Shown in pieces: positions 42,601 to 50,708 of a DNA stretch of 59,615 nucleotides. The position numbers were made by a program, and so were the translations under genes. The stretch covers positions 1 through 59,615 of the forward strand of contig JANYKR010000223.1 in NCBI GenBank assembly GCA_025358155.1. Reading direction: 5' to 3'. This DNA comes from Betaproteobacteria bacterium. GTDB taxonomy: Bacteria > Pseudomonadota > Gammaproteobacteria > Burkholderiales > Burkholderiaceae_C. Within the stretch, counting starts at the first letter, position 1. Each line of letters starts with the position of its first letter. Under the pieces are notes generated by a model. The model saw nothing but the letters and a program-made list of their open reading frames with translations. It was not told the origin of the DNA and ran no database searches.

Positions 42601-42769
42601 GCGGGTGTCGCTGCAGATGGCCGAGCTGAGTTTGCTGCCGGCCGTGCGCGCGGCGCCGGACGCGCTGCTGGTGGCGGATGGCACCAGTTGCAGGCACCAG
42701 ATCGCCGACGGCGCCGGGCGCGAGGCAATGCATCTGGCGCGGGTGCTGGCGAATCACCTGGTGGGTTGA
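39662..42769 (+). CDS. FAD-linked oxidase / Fe-S 2-hydroxyacid dehydrogenase (YdiJ-like)
   Basis: A 1035-aa fused respiratory dehydrogenase. Residues about 55-270 form the FAD-binding PCMH domain (PLLARGGGTSQCGQTTGAALVIDTSKYL, ATLGGMAGNNSCGSRSIAYG). About 290-560 is the FAD-oxidase C-terminal domain ending SGEHGDGLCRGEW and MNPGKI. About 605-690 is a 4Fe-4S module (CNNNGHCRK near 608; CVGCKGCKRDCP near 669). Cys-rich CCG domains follow (LLCCGRTYLAAG near 835 and ESSCCGMAGAFGYE near 964). The architecture and length match YdiJ-type D-2-hydroxyglutarate/D-lactate dehydrogenases. It is coupled to gntR, so it is probably in the same regulon as the divergent aminotransferase. Confidence 0.92.
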   Translation: MNAPLQVSVTRDNARSAANTVARHAGGAGPDAADLARRLAQETDGEVLFDAASRGRYATDASIYQILPVGVFVPRSADDVATALDIARSQGVPLLARGGGTSQCGQTTGAALVIDTSKYLRSVLHFDKAAMTVEVEPGIVLDHLNAYLKPHGLWYPVDVSTSAQATLGGMAGNNSCGSRSIAYGNMVHNVAGINAWLADGRLLQFGPVAELGAAEREIADFVHGLADAQRSEIEARWPTVMRRVGGYNLDIFQPRSERPYTADGSVNLAHLLVGAEGTLAFTRSLTLKLQPLPRAKVLGVVNFTSFRAAMDSAQHIVKLGPSAVELVDRTMIELSRANPAFRPTIEAALLGAPEAILLVEFSGENRPELLAQLRALVELMGDLGQPDSVVEMTQDAPQKALWEVRKAGLNIMMSLKGDGKPVSFIEDCAVPLVHLADYTDALTEVFQRHGSRGTWYAHASVGTLHVRPILDMRRAGPEGGAAKMRAIADEAAALVRKFKGAYSGEHGDGLCRGEWIEWQFGPHLNDAFRSIKHKLDPQNLMNPGKIIDPPKMDDASLFRYAPGYRTIPLTPVFDWSAWNVQNDALTETTTAPGSGGDNTGGLAKAVEMCNNNGHCRKFDAATMCPSYRVTRDEQHATRGRANTLRLALSGQLGPDALTGEAVQAALDLCVGCKGCKRDCPTGVDMAKMKLEVTAQRRLQRAGKRALPLGQRLSQRLIAHLPDYAGTASQWPALFNLRDRLPVLRRLSERWLGLSAQRSLPRFRRDTFWRAADHPSAGSSLHLASREILLAAAKPVVLFVDTFNGQLDTENALAAVRVLQAAGYTVHAARGERDQLLCCGRTYLAAGLAEQAKAKARQLLAALAPLAQRGIPIVGLEPSCLLTLRDELLVMGLGDAAVTVAGQALMFEEFVAREAAAGRFAPALRPAQQQILVHGHCHQKAFGTVSSLLAALRLIPGAEPALIESSCCGMAGAFGYEVAHQRVSLQMAELSLLPAVRAAPDALLVADGTSCRHQIADGAGREAMHLARVLANHLVG

Positions 42770-42770
42770 T

Positions 42771-42786
42771 CGCGCCAACCGGCGCG
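42771..42786 (+). terminator. Short hairpin just after the FAD/Fe-S dehydrogenase stop
   Basis: Six-base GC arms (42771-42776 and 42781-42786) with a 4-nt loop start 1 base after the stop codon. There is no T-run, so this is a weak candidate. Confidence 0.35.
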
Positions 42787-43006
42787 GGCATGCGGCGTCA
42801 AACTGGGTGCGTGCAGAAGCCTCGAGAAACGCCTTGCGCAACTCGGGCCGCTAAAACGACCCGAACGGATCACCGTCGGACAGGTCGGGCTCGGTTGCTG
42901 CAAGGCCCGCGGCCCGCACCCAGCCCGGCGCCAAGCCTGGGCCCAGCGCAGCGCAGCGCCGAGCGTCAGCGATTGCCGGATCCAGCCCCGCCGCTGCTTG
43001 ACCGGC

Positions 43007-45169
43007 TCACCAGCGGTGCAGCCAGCGCAGCGACACCAGGCCGCTGCGCGGTGCGCCGGGTTCATAAAAACGCTGGTTGCCATCGTTGACGATGACGCTG
43101 CCCACATAGGCCCGGCCGAACAGGTTCTCGACCCGCGCCAGCGCTTCGAGGGTGTCGAGTGAGCCCAAGGGCAGGCTGCCGCTCCAGCGCAAGTTGGCCA
43201 GCCCGTAGCCCGCAGCGGCGGCGGTATTGGTGTCGTTGGCCAGGGTGCGGGCCACGGCGCGCCACTCCAGCGCCACCTCGCCGGGCACGCCGCTCAAGGT
43301 TTGGCCGGGTCGCCAGGCTGCCTCGGCCCAGCCGGTGGCGCGCTGGGTGCCCGAAATGCGGTTGCCGGCCGCCACCGTGACCTTGGGCACCGCAACTGAC
43401 GGGCAAGCCGCTGCTGCACAGGTCTGGAAGCTGTCGAGGTACTCGGCATGCAGAACCGACAGTGCCGCCTGCAGGCGCCAGCCCGGCGCCACCCGCCACA
43501 AGCCCGAGAGTTCTGCGCCGTAACGCCGGGTGCGGCCGACGTTTTGAAAGATCGATCGGCCGCCGGTGTTGCTCAGCACGCCGATCTCGTTGGCGGTGTC
43601 GGCGTTGAACAGGGCGGCATCGAGCTCAAAACCCGGCTGACGCCATTTGGCGCCCAGCTCGATCTGCCGGCTGGTCTGGCCCTGAAGCGTGGTGTTGAAG
43701 CCGCCGGCCGTGCTGCTGTTGTAGGCCAGCTCACCCAGCGTGGGCGACTCAAATCCGCGCGCCGCGCTGAGGTGCACGGCCAAGGCGGGCGCGGGCGACC
43801 ACCGCAGGGCCAGCGCCGGGTTGAGGTACGAATAGCCCAATTGACCGGAGTCGTCCGGATTGCTGGCGGTGAACGGCACCGGGAAGTGGTCCTGGGTTTT
43901 CATCTCGACCCGGCCGCTGCGCAGCCCGCCGGTCAGGTCCCAGCCCGGGGCCAGCGGCGCACGGGCCTGCACAAAACCCTCGGTGGTGGTGGCGGTGTTG
44001 ATCTCGTTGCGCCGCAGCTTGCCGGTCACGCCCAGCACCTGCGGCGAGGTGGTGAAGTTCTCGTAACCCTGGCGGTCATCGCGCAGGGTTTCGCGGTTCA
44101 AGCCCAGCACCACATCGGTATCGCCCAGACGCAGCGTCAGCTTACCCTCGACGCCGCTGTAGGTGCGGTCGAAATCAACCACCCCGCCGCCACTCTTGGG
44201 ATTGATCTGCGCCGCCGTCGTGATCGACTGCCACTGCGTGACACCTCGGCTGCCGCTGTAGGCGGTGAGCTGGCTCTCGCGCAACGGTCCCGCGTCGCCA
44301 AAGCTGTGGCGCCAGTTGATGCCCGCCTGGCTTTGGCGGATGGTCTTGCGGGTATCGAAGGCCAGCGCCTCGGGCGTGGTCTGGCGCGGGTCGGCATTGA
44401 ACTGCGCTGCGGTCAGGCCCAGCGGGTCGTCGGCACGCTGGTTGTGGTCGGACAGCAGCACGGTCACGGTGTCGGCGTCGCCGGTCCAGCCCAGGCGGAC
44501 ATTGGCCAGGCTGCGGTGGGCCGCGCTTTGCGGACGGAAGCCCTCGATGTCGGTGTCGGCGTAGCTGGCCCGCACATCAAAACCACCCGACAGGGGCGTG
44601 GCCACGCTGACCCGACCCTGGCGCAGGCCAAAGCTGCCAGCGTCCAGCGCCAGCTCGGTCTGGGCTTGCTTGACCGGGGCGCTGAACAGCGCGATCACAC
44701 CGCCCGAACTGTTGCCGTAGAGCACCGAAAACGGCCCGCGCAGCACCTCGATGCGCTGGGCGCCTGCCAGGTCGAAATGCGCCACCTGGCCCTGGCCATC
44801 GGGCATGGTGGCGGGGATGCCGTCGGCATACAGGCGCAAGCCGCGCACACCGAATGCAGCCCGTGCGCCAAAACCGCGTGAACTGATCTGCAAGTCCTGG
44901 GCGTAGTTGTTGCGGTTGCTGACCACCAAACCCGGCACCCGTGCCATCGCCTCGGACAGGTTGATCAGCGCGCCAGCATCACGCAGTGCCGATGCGTCGA
45001 TCGCGGTGATCGCGAACGGCGCATCGAACACCCGCTGGCCACGCGCAGAGCCGGTCACCACCACCACCTCGCCAGTGCTTTCTTGCGCCTGGGCGGCCTG
45101 CAATGGCCAGGCCAACCAGCAGGCCAGGGCGAGCGCCAGCGGTTGGGGAGCGAGGATTGAAAGTTTCAT
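43007..45169 (-). CDS. TonB-dependent outer membrane receptor (FecA/siderophore-type)
   Basis: A 720-aa receptor. The signal peptide is about 1-29 (ending AAQAQE). A TonB-box-like STGEVVVVTGSA is followed by a plug domain (about 45-165; ISSRGFGARAAFGVRGLRLYADGIPATMPDGQGQ, IEVLRGPFSVLYGNSSGGVIAL). The barrel ends in a C-terminal aromatic residue (LRWLHRW). The start is placed at ATG 45169; a longer start at 45244 is unlikely. Ligand unknown; FecA- and IutA-type siderophore receptors are the closest in pattern. It is divergent from an orphan response regulator. Confidence 0.9.
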   Translation of the reverse strand: MKLSILAPQPLALALACWLAWPLQAAQAQESTGEVVVVTGSARGQRVFDAPFAITAIDASALRDAGALINLSEAMARVPGLVVSNRNNYAQDLQISSRGFGARAAFGVRGLRLYADGIPATMPDGQGQVAHFDLAGAQRIEVLRGPFSVLYGNSSGGVIALFSAPVKQAQTELALDAGSFGLRQGRVSVATPLSGGFDVRASYADTDIEGFRPQSAAHRSLANVRLGWTGDADTVTVLLSDHNQRADDPLGLTAAQFNADPRQTTPEALAFDTRKTIRQSQAGINWRHSFGDAGPLRESQLTAYSGSRGVTQWQSITTAAQINPKSGGGVVDFDRTYSGVEGKLTLRLGDTDVVLGLNRETLRDDRQGYENFTTSPQVLGVTGKLRRNEINTATTTEGFVQARAPLAPGWDLTGGLRSGRVEMKTQDHFPVPFTASNPDDSGQLGYSYLNPALALRWSPAPALAVHLSAARGFESPTLGELAYNSSTAGGFNTTLQGQTSRQIELGAKWRQPGFELDAALFNADTANEIGVLSNTGGRSIFQNVGRTRRYGAELSGLWRVAPGWRLQAALSVLHAEYLDSFQTCAAAACPSVAVPKVTVAAGNRISGTQRATGWAEAAWRPGQTLSGVPGEVALEWRAVARTLANDTNTAAAAGYGLANLRWSGSLPLGSLDTLEALARVENLFGRAYVGSVIVNDGNQRFYEPGAPRSGLVSLRWLHRW

Positions 45170-45373
45170 GGCAGCGGCAACGACAAAAAGAGGTGGAGAG
45201 GGGTCGCCCGAGGGCACGAATGAACGCGCTGGCACTGGGTCCATGCACGCAAGACGGGCCGCACGACACAGTCGCAGACCGCACCTGCATCAGACCGGCT
45301 TGACCGCCGGCTTCCTAGCCCGCGTTTTCCCGCGCCATGCTTCAAATCGGATCACTGGCCTGCATCCTTTGGT

Positions 45374-45403
45374 ATGGTCGGCCAACAGGGATAAGTAGAC
45401 CAT
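45374..45403. promoter_or_regulatory. Inverted repeat upstream of the response regulator
   Basis: Arms ATGGTC and GACCAT are separated by 18 bases in the divergent region between the TonB receptor and the response regulator, 55 bases before the regulator's ATG. The arms are short, so chance cannot be excluded. Confidence 0.25.
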
Positions 45404-45457
45404 GACGCTCAAGGCTCCAAGCTCATCCATGCGTTGTCACGGGGTGGATCGCCCGGC

Positions 45458-46090
45458 ATGACCCGGATTTATCTGGTTGACGACCAACTGCTGCTGCGTG
45501 ACGGCCTGCATGCCTTGCTGGAAACCGCCGGGCATCAGGTGGTGGGTGAAAGCAGCGACCCCACGCAATCTGTTGTCGAAGCACAACAACAACAGGCCCA
45601 GATCATGCTGCTCGACCTGGGCCTCGGAGACAGCTCGGGCTTTGAGGTCTTGCATGAGCTCAGGCGGCGCGACTCACCCGTCAAAGCGTTGGTGCTGACC
45701 ATGTCGGCCCAGCCCCGCGATGTGGCCGAGGCGGTGCGACTGGGCGCAGCGGGTTATGTGCTCAAGGACGCCGGCGCGGCAGAGTTGCTGCTGGCGATCA
45801 ACACGGTGGCCAGCGGCCGGCGGTTTTTTGGTCCGCAGGTGGCGGACCTGGCGCTGCAGGCGCTGACCAGCGATGCGCCGGCCGATCCGTTTTCTGTGCT
45901 GTCCCCGCGCGAGCGGCAAATCGTCACGATGGTGGTCAACGGCCTGAGCAGCGCCGCCATCGGCGGCCAGTTGCACTTGTCGCCCAAGACGGTCGACACC
46001 TACCGCAGCCGCATCATGGCCAAGCTGGGCGTGAGCGGCGTGACCTCGCTGGTGCGGCTGGCGGTGCGCGAAGGGCTGGTCGAAAAATAG
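45458..46090 (+). CDS. NarL/FixJ-family response regulator (orphan)
   Basis: A 210-aa two-domain regulator. The receiver domain has the acidic pair Asp8-Asp9, phospho-acceptor Asp53 (MLLDLGLGD) and Lys near 103 (YVLKDAG). A LuxR-type helix-turn-helix lies at about 148-205 (LSPRERQIVTMVVNGLSSAAIGGQLHLSPKTVDTYRSRIMAKLG). No histidine kinase is adjacent, so its partner is elsewhere. ATG 45458 begins directly before the first beta-strand; a TTG eight codons earlier is unlikely. A hairpin follows the stop. Confidence 0.92.
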   Translation: MTRIYLVDDQLLLRDGLHALLETAGHQVVGESSDPTQSVVEAQQQQAQIMLLDLGLGDSSGFEVLHELRRRDSPVKALVLTMSAQPRDVAEAVRLGAAGYVLKDAGAAELLLAINTVASGRRFFGPQVADLALQALTSDAPADPFSVLSPRERQIVTMVVNGLSSAAIGGQLHLSPKTVDTYRSRIMAKLGVSGVTSLVRLAVREGLVEK

Positions 46091-46123
46091 CCCGCCTGCT
46101 GCGGTGCTGCCGGCCAATGGCCC

Positions 46124-46138
46124 GAGGCCCAAGGCCTC
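46124..46138. terminator. Hairpin between convergent regulator and EgtB-like genes
   Basis: Perfect 6-bp arms GAGGCC and GGCCTC with a 3-nt loop overlap the last codons of the EgtB-like gene, 33 bases after the regulator stop. There is no T-run. Confidence 0.4.
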
Positions 46139-47396
46139 AGACCGCGCAGCTGCGAAAGCCCACAAACCATTCGTCGTGCTCGGCTGGCGCAAAGCGCCGT
46201 GCCTGGGCATGGCGCAACCTGGGGCTGGCCCATGCCGAGGCACCGCGCAGCACGCGCCAGGCCGAGCTGCCGGCCGCAGCACCCGTCGCAGCCTCGGCCG
46301 CCACCGTTTTGCTGGCCAAACCGGGGTAAGGCCCGGCGCGGCCAGCCACCCATTCCAGCGTTTCGCCCCAGACAAAACCTCGGGCGCTGGCGGTGCTGGC
46401 AGCCAGGGTCCACTCGGCTTCACTCGGCAGACGCCGGCCGGCCCAGTTGCACCAGGCGGCTGCTTCATGGGCCGTGACATGCAACACCGCCTGGGCCAGC
46501 GGCAGGCGTTGCAGCAGGCCTTGGCGCCGTGCCAGCACGCCGCCGGCCATTTGCTCGACGTAGCGAGGCACCCGGCGGCCACTGGCGGCCAGCATGGCCC
46601 AGCCGGCATCGGTCCACCAGCGGCGCTCGTCGTAGCCGCCGTCGCCCGCGAACTCGGCAAATTGCGACCAGTTGACGACCTGGGCATCGATCTCGAACTC
46701 AGGCAGCTGCACCGCATGGGCGCCCTGCTCCGCGTCGGGCACAAAACCACCTGCGGCCGAACCGAGCACCACCGTCTGGCCCGGGAACCAGAGCGGATCG
46801 CGCCGGCTGCGGCTGGCCAGCGCCGGCCACAGGCCGAGCGCCTGCAGCGCGGCAAAACGCTCGGGCGCCAGGTCCAGCGCCTGCACCGCAACGGCCAGCG
46901 CCTCGCCCAGTTGGTCCTCGTGCTGCAGGGCGGCACGGAAAACATGCAGCGCGTCGTCGTCAGTGGCCGCCTTGTCCAGCAATTCCAGCGTGGTCTCCAG
47001 CGTGGCGTCCAGGTAGCCCTGCAAGTCAGTGGTCGCTGGCGGCGGCTGGCGCCAGCGCTGTGCACGGCTGCCGGCCAGTGGGTCGAACCAGGCATCGGCG
47101 CGGGGCTCGATGGACGCCAGCCGCAGGCCCCCCGGATCAGCCGCCACGCCGCGCCCGCGCTGCACATGGCGGGCGATCCAGTACTCCTGAAACCAGGCGG
47201 CCTGGCCTGCCAGCCACCACGGCGGGTCCAGGTCAGTCCGCGCCTCGGGCAGCGGCAGGCCCTCAAAGGCCGACAACCAGCCCAGCGTGCGGGTACGGGC
47301 ATCCATCAGCGCCAAGGACAACAGGTCGGGCCCGGCGCTGCGCATCGCCTGGGCGTCGTAGACCCGGTTGTCGATCAGCCGAGCGGCAAAGTCCAT
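46137..47396 (-). CDS. EgtB/SUMF1-like protein with degenerate iron site
   Basis: A 419-aa protein with the two-domain layout of EgtB sulfoxide synthases: a DinB-like N-terminal helical bundle and a C-terminal FGE-sulfatase (SUMF1) domain (about 195-419; FPGQTVVLGSAAGGF, GGYDERRWWTDAGW, WAGRRLPSEAEWTLAA, WRVLRGASAW, FVGFRSC). EgtB binds iron through one His in a GHVAWFQE-like motif and two in HExxH-like HEEQH. Here these positions are Gln65 (AGQAAWFQEYW), His159 and Leu163 (HEDQL). Two of three ligands are therefore changed. It could be a non-catalytic paralogue or use another chemistry. ATG 47396 is followed by dxs upstream on the same strand (49-base gap). Confidence 0.85.
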   Translation of the reverse strand: MDFAARLIDNRVYDAQAMRSAGPDLLSLALMDARTRTLGWLSAFEGLPLPEARTDLDPPWWLAGQAAWFQEYWIARHVQRGRGVAADPGGLRLASIEPRADAWFDPLAGSRAQRWRQPPPATTDLQGYLDATLETTLELLDKAATDDDALHVFRAALQHEDQLGEALAVAVQALDLAPERFAALQALGLWPALASRSRRDPLWFPGQTVVLGSAAGGFVPDAEQGAHAVQLPEFEIDAQVVNWSQFAEFAGDGGYDERRWWTDAGWAMLAASGRRVPRYVEQMAGGVLARRQGLLQRLPLAQAVLHVTAHEAAAWCNWAGRRLPSEAEWTLAASTASARGFVWGETLEWVAGRAGPYPGLASKTVAAEAATGAAAGSSAWRVLRGASAWASPRLRHAQARRFAPAEHDEWFVGFRSCAV

Positions 47397-47445
47397 GAGC
47401 GGGAGCGGATCAGGACAGCGCGGGCACCGGCTGCTGCCGTGCGGC

Positions 47446-49371
47446 TCACTGGCTGGCGGCCGGCTTGACCAGCACCAGCGGCGCGACAAAGCGCTTGCGC
47501 ACCGCCGCCTCGATGCCGGCGGCATCCAGCCCCAGACCCGACAACAGTTTGCCCACCTCGCCATGCTCGATGAACTCATCGGGCAGGCCCAGGTGCAGCA
47601 GCGGCACGCACAGGCCGGCGGCCACCAGGCATTCACCCACCGCGCTGCCTGCGCCGCCGGCGATGCAGCCTTCTTCCAGCGTGACCAGGGCGTCGTGGCT
47701 GCGTGCCAGCTCGGCCACCAGTTCGGCATCCAGCGGCTTGGCAAAGCGCATGTTCGCCACGGTGGCGTCGAGCTTTTCGGCAGCCACCAGCGCCGGGTGC
47801 AGCAAGGTGCCAAACGCCAGGATGGCGATGCGCTTGCCGTGACCCTGGCCCTGCCCGGCCAGCAGGCTGGACTGGCGCCGCACCTCACCCCGACCCCAGG
47901 GCAGCTCGGTGAGGGCCACGTCAACCGCCTTGCCAATGCCTGCGCCGCGCGGGTAGCGCACCGCCACCGGGTGGCTCTGGCGGAAGGCGGTGGTCAGCGC
48001 CTTGCGGCATTCGTCCTCGTCCGACGGGGTAATCACGCTGACATTCGGGATACAGCGCAGGTAGGCGATGTCGTACGCACCTGCATGGGTGGCACCGTCG
48101 GCACCGACCAGGCCGGCGCGGTCGAGCGCAAACACCACCGGCAGGTTCTGCAGCGCCACGTCGTGGATCAGCTGGTCGTAGCCGCGCTGCAAAAAGGTGG
48201 AGTAGATCGCCACCACCGGCTTGAGGCCCTCGCAGGCCAGACCGGCGGCAAAGGTGACGGCATGCTGCTCGGCAATGCCGACATCGTGGTAGCGCGACGG
48301 AAAGCGCTGCTCGAACTCCACCAGCCCCGAGCCCTCGCGCATGGCCGGGGTGATCGCCACCAGCCGGTCGTCGGCAGCGGCCATGTCGCACAGCCACTGG
48401 CCAAACACCTGGGTGAAGGTGGCCTTGGGCGCCACTGTGGGCTTGAGCAGACCGACTGCCGGGTCGAACTTGCCGGGTCCGTGGTAGTTGATCGGGTCGG
48501 CCTCGGCCAGTTTGTAGCCGTAGCCCTTCTTCGTGACCACATGCAAAAACTGCGGCCCCTTGCGGTCGCGCAAGTTCTCCAGGGTCGGGATCAGCGACTC
48601 CAGGTCATGGCCGTCGATCGGGCCGACGTAGGTGAAACCCAGTTCCTCAAAGATCGTGCCGGGCACGACCATGCCCTTGGTGTGCTCCTCGAAGCGGCGG
48701 GCAAACTCGTAGAGCGGGGTGTTCTTGAGCACGCTCTTGGCGCCCTCGCGGGCCGCGCTGTAAAAGTTGCCGCTCATCAACCGGGCCAGGTGCTTGTTCA
48801 GCGCGCCCACCGGCGGGCTGATCGACATGTCGTTGTCGTTGAGGATCACCAGCAGGTCGGCCGGGCCGACGCCGTGCGGCGCGCCGGCATGGTTGAGCGC
48901 CTCGAAGGCCATGCCGCCGGTCAACGCGCTGTCGCCGATCACCGCCACCGCGCGCCGCCGCTCGCCCTTGAGCTTGGCCGCCTGCGCCATGCCCAGCGCG
49001 GCCGAAATCGAGGTCGATGAATGCCCCGTGCCAAAGGTGTCGTACTCGCTCTCGCTGCGGCGCGGGAAGCCGCTGATGCCGCCCCACTGCTTGAGCGTTG
49101 CCATCGCCGCGCGCCGGCCGGTCAGGATCTTGTGCGGGTAGGTCTGGTGGCCGACATCCCAGACGATGCGGTCTCGCGGCGTGTTGAAAACATAGTGCAG
49201 CGCCACCGTCAACTCGACCGTACCGAGGTTGGACGACAGATGGCCGCCGGTCTTGCTGACCGTGTCGAGCAAAAAGCTGCGCAACTCCCGAGCCAGTCGG
49301 CCGAGCTCGCCGCGCGAGAGCCGGCGCAGGTCGGCAGGGGTATTGACGGTATCGAGCAAAGTGGTCGGCAT
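47446..49371 (-). CDS. dxs: 1-deoxy-D-xylulose-5-phosphate synthase
   Basis: A 641-aa thiamine-diphosphate enzyme that condenses pyruvate and glyceraldehyde-3-phosphate, the first step of the MEP isoprenoid pathway. Conserved blocks are [40 protein letters not shown], the ThDP motif [18 protein letters not shown] with downstream [31 protein letters not shown] and [15 protein letters not shown]. The length is normal. ATG 49371 is 16 bases after ispA on the same strand. The order xseB-ispA-dxs is the classic proteobacterial operon. Confidence 0.97.
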   Translation of the reverse strand: MPTTLLDTVNTPADLRRLSRGELGRLARELRSFLLDTVSKTGGHLSSNLGTVELTVALHYVFNTPRDRIVWDVGHQTYPHKILTGRRAAMATLKQWGGISGFPRRSESEYDTFGTGHSSTSISAALGMAQAAKLKGERRRAVAVIGDSALTGGMAFEALNHAGAPHGVGPADLLVILNDNDMSISPPVGALNKHLARLMSGNFYSAAREGAKSVLKNTPLYEFARRFEEHTKGMVVPGTIFEELGFTYVGPIDGHDLESLIPTLENLRDRKGPQFLHVVTKKGYGYKLAEADPINYHGPGKFDPAVGLLKPTVAPKATFTQVFGQWLCDMAAADDRLVAITPAMREGSGLVEFEQRFPSRYHDVGIAEQHAVTFAAGLACEGLKPVVAIYSTFLQRGYDQLIHDVALQNLPVVFALDRAGLVGADGATHAGAYDIAYLRCIPNVSVITPSDEDECRKALTTAFRQSHPVAVRYPRGAGIGKAVDVALTELPWGRGEVRRQSSLLAGQGQGHGKRIAILAFGTLLHPALVAAEKLDATVANMRFAKPLDAELVAELARSHDALVTLEEGCIAGGAGSAVGECLVAAGLCVPLLHLGLPDEFIEHGEVGKLLSGLGLDAAGIEAAVRKRFVAPLVLVKPAASQ

Positions 49372-49387
49372 GGCAGATCTTGAAGTT

Positions 49388-50275
49388 TCAGCTTTCGCGG
49401 TCGACCAGCATGTCGGCCAGCATGCGCAAATGGCTGGCGCCGGGCAGCGCGCTGCGCGACAAGGCGGCCAGCGCCTGGGCATGCAACGATTGGGCCTGGC
49501 GGCGCGCTTCGTCCAGACCCAACACGGTGACATAGGTGGGTTTGTTGGCGTGCAAGTCCTTGCCGGCGGTCTTGCCCAGCGTGGCCGAGGCCTGCGTCAC
49601 GTCGAGGATGTCGTCAACCACCTGGAAGGCCAGGCCCAGTGCGGCACCAAACTCACTCAACGCCGCCCAGGCCGAAGGGCTGCAGTGGCCGCAGACGGCG
49701 CCCATCAGCACACTGGCCTGCAGCAATGCGCCGGTCTTGCGGCGGTGCATATCGCGCAGACAGCTTTCATCCAGCGCCTTGCCCGTGCTGGCCAGGTCGA
49801 TCGCCTGGCCGCCGGCCATGCCGGCATGGCCGGCGGCCCGCGCCAGCAGGCCACACAGCCGGGCCTGCAACTCGGGCGGAACGCCCTCCAGCGGCGTGAG
49901 TACCTCAAAGGCCAGAGCCTGCATCGCGTCGCCCGACAACATGGCGGCGGCCTCGCCGTACTGCACATGGACGGTGGGTTTGCCCCGCCGCAGCACGTCG
50001 TTGTCCATGCAGGGCATGTCGTCGTGCACCAGCGAGTAGGCATGGATCAGCTCCACCGCCACTGCCGCGCGCAAAGCCGCATCGGCGTGGCCGTCCACCG
50101 CCTCGCAAGCGGCCCGCACCAGCAGCGGCCGCAGGCGCTTGCCGCCGTCGAGCACACCGTAGCGCATCGCCGCGCCCAGCCCGGCCGGCGCGTCGCCAGG
50201 CACCCACAGCGACAAAGCATGCTCGACCCGCGCCAGCTCGCCGCGCACCCAAGCGTCGAACTCGGCGCTCATCAT
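49388..50275 (-). CDS. ispA: Farnesyl/geranyl diphosphate synthase
   Basis: A 295-aa trans-prenyltransferase. The first Asp-rich motif is DDMPCMDND (about residues 84-92), the second is DDILD (about 218-222), and GKRLRPLLV and GGQAIDLAS are also conserved. It makes the C15 precursor for undecaprenyl phosphate, quinones and other isoprenoids. Start ATG 50275 or 50272; the stop of xseB overlaps here (ATGA), coupling translation. Confidence 0.95.
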   Translation of the reverse strand: MMSAEFDAWVRGELARVEHALSLWVPGDAPAGLGAAMRYGVLDGGKRLRPLLVRAACEAVDGHADAALRAAVAVELIHAYSLVHDDMPCMDNDVLRRGKPTVHVQYGEAAAMLSGDAMQALAFEVLTPLEGVPPELQARLCGLLARAAGHAGMAGGQAIDLASTGKALDESCLRDMHRRKTGALLQASVLMGAVCGHCSPSAWAALSEFGAALGLAFQVVDDILDVTQASATLGKTAGKDLHANKPTYVTVLGLDEARRQAQSLHAQALAALSRSALPGASHLRMLADMLVDRES

Positions 50276-50505
50276 GGCGCAGCCCAGTCCTTGAGCTGGC
50301 CGTCCTCCAGCAGCTTGACCTGCGCCTCTACCGCTTGCAGCCGGGCCCGGCAGAACTCCAGCAACTGGGCACCCCGGCGGTAGTTGTCGAGCAGGCTGTC
50401 GAGCGGCAGATTGCTGGTCTCCATCGCCTGCACCAGCCGCTCCAGCTCGGACAAGGCGTCTTCATAGCGTTCAGGCTCGGGCGGGAGGGGCAATGTGGCA
50501 GACAT
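50272..50505 (-). CDS. xseB: Exodeoxyribonuclease VII small subunit
   Basis: A 77-aa coiled-coil subunit with the family pattern RYEDALSELERLVQAMETSNLPLDSLLDNYRRGAQLLEFCRARL. It is part of exonuclease VII with XseA, which is not in the window. Start ATG 50505 gives the usual length; upstream in-frame extension crosses the divergent promoter region. First gene of the xseB-ispA-dxs operon. Confidence 0.93.
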   Translation of the reverse strand: MSATLPLPPEPERYEDALSELERLVQAMETSNLPLDSLLDNYRRGAQLLEFCRARLQAVEAQVKLLEDGQLKDWAAP

Positions 50506-50591
50506 GGGCAGAGCGGAGTTCAAAGGCAAGTTCATGCGCAGGGTCAGCGATTTTAGTCGGGCCCTGTGGCGGTGCGACCACAGGCGCCCGC

Positions 50592-50597
50592 TACAAT
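50592..50597 (+). promoter_or_regulatory. Possible -10 element for the Rieske oxygenase gene
   Basis: TACAAT lies 112 bases before the oxygenase ATG in the 203-base divergent region. No good -35 is found at the usual spacing, so support is weak. Confidence 0.25.
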
Positions 50598-50708
50598 TGG
50601 TAATGCGGCTGCCCCAGAGGTGGCCGTTTTCATCAGCATTGATCATGCCCATCCGCGGGGCCACCGGGTGGGGGGTTTGAGACATCCTTTTTGGAGATCC
50701 TGGGGATC

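Noticed and set aside
45170-45457. A cobalamin riboswitch or Fur box before the second TonB receptor
   Set aside because: I could not find the B12-box consensus or a 19-bp Fur-like dyad in this stretch.
46137-47936. A longer 599-aa start for the EgtB-like protein
   Set aside because: The extension overlaps the 3' end of dxs in another frame; ATG 47396 begins just before recognisable sequence.
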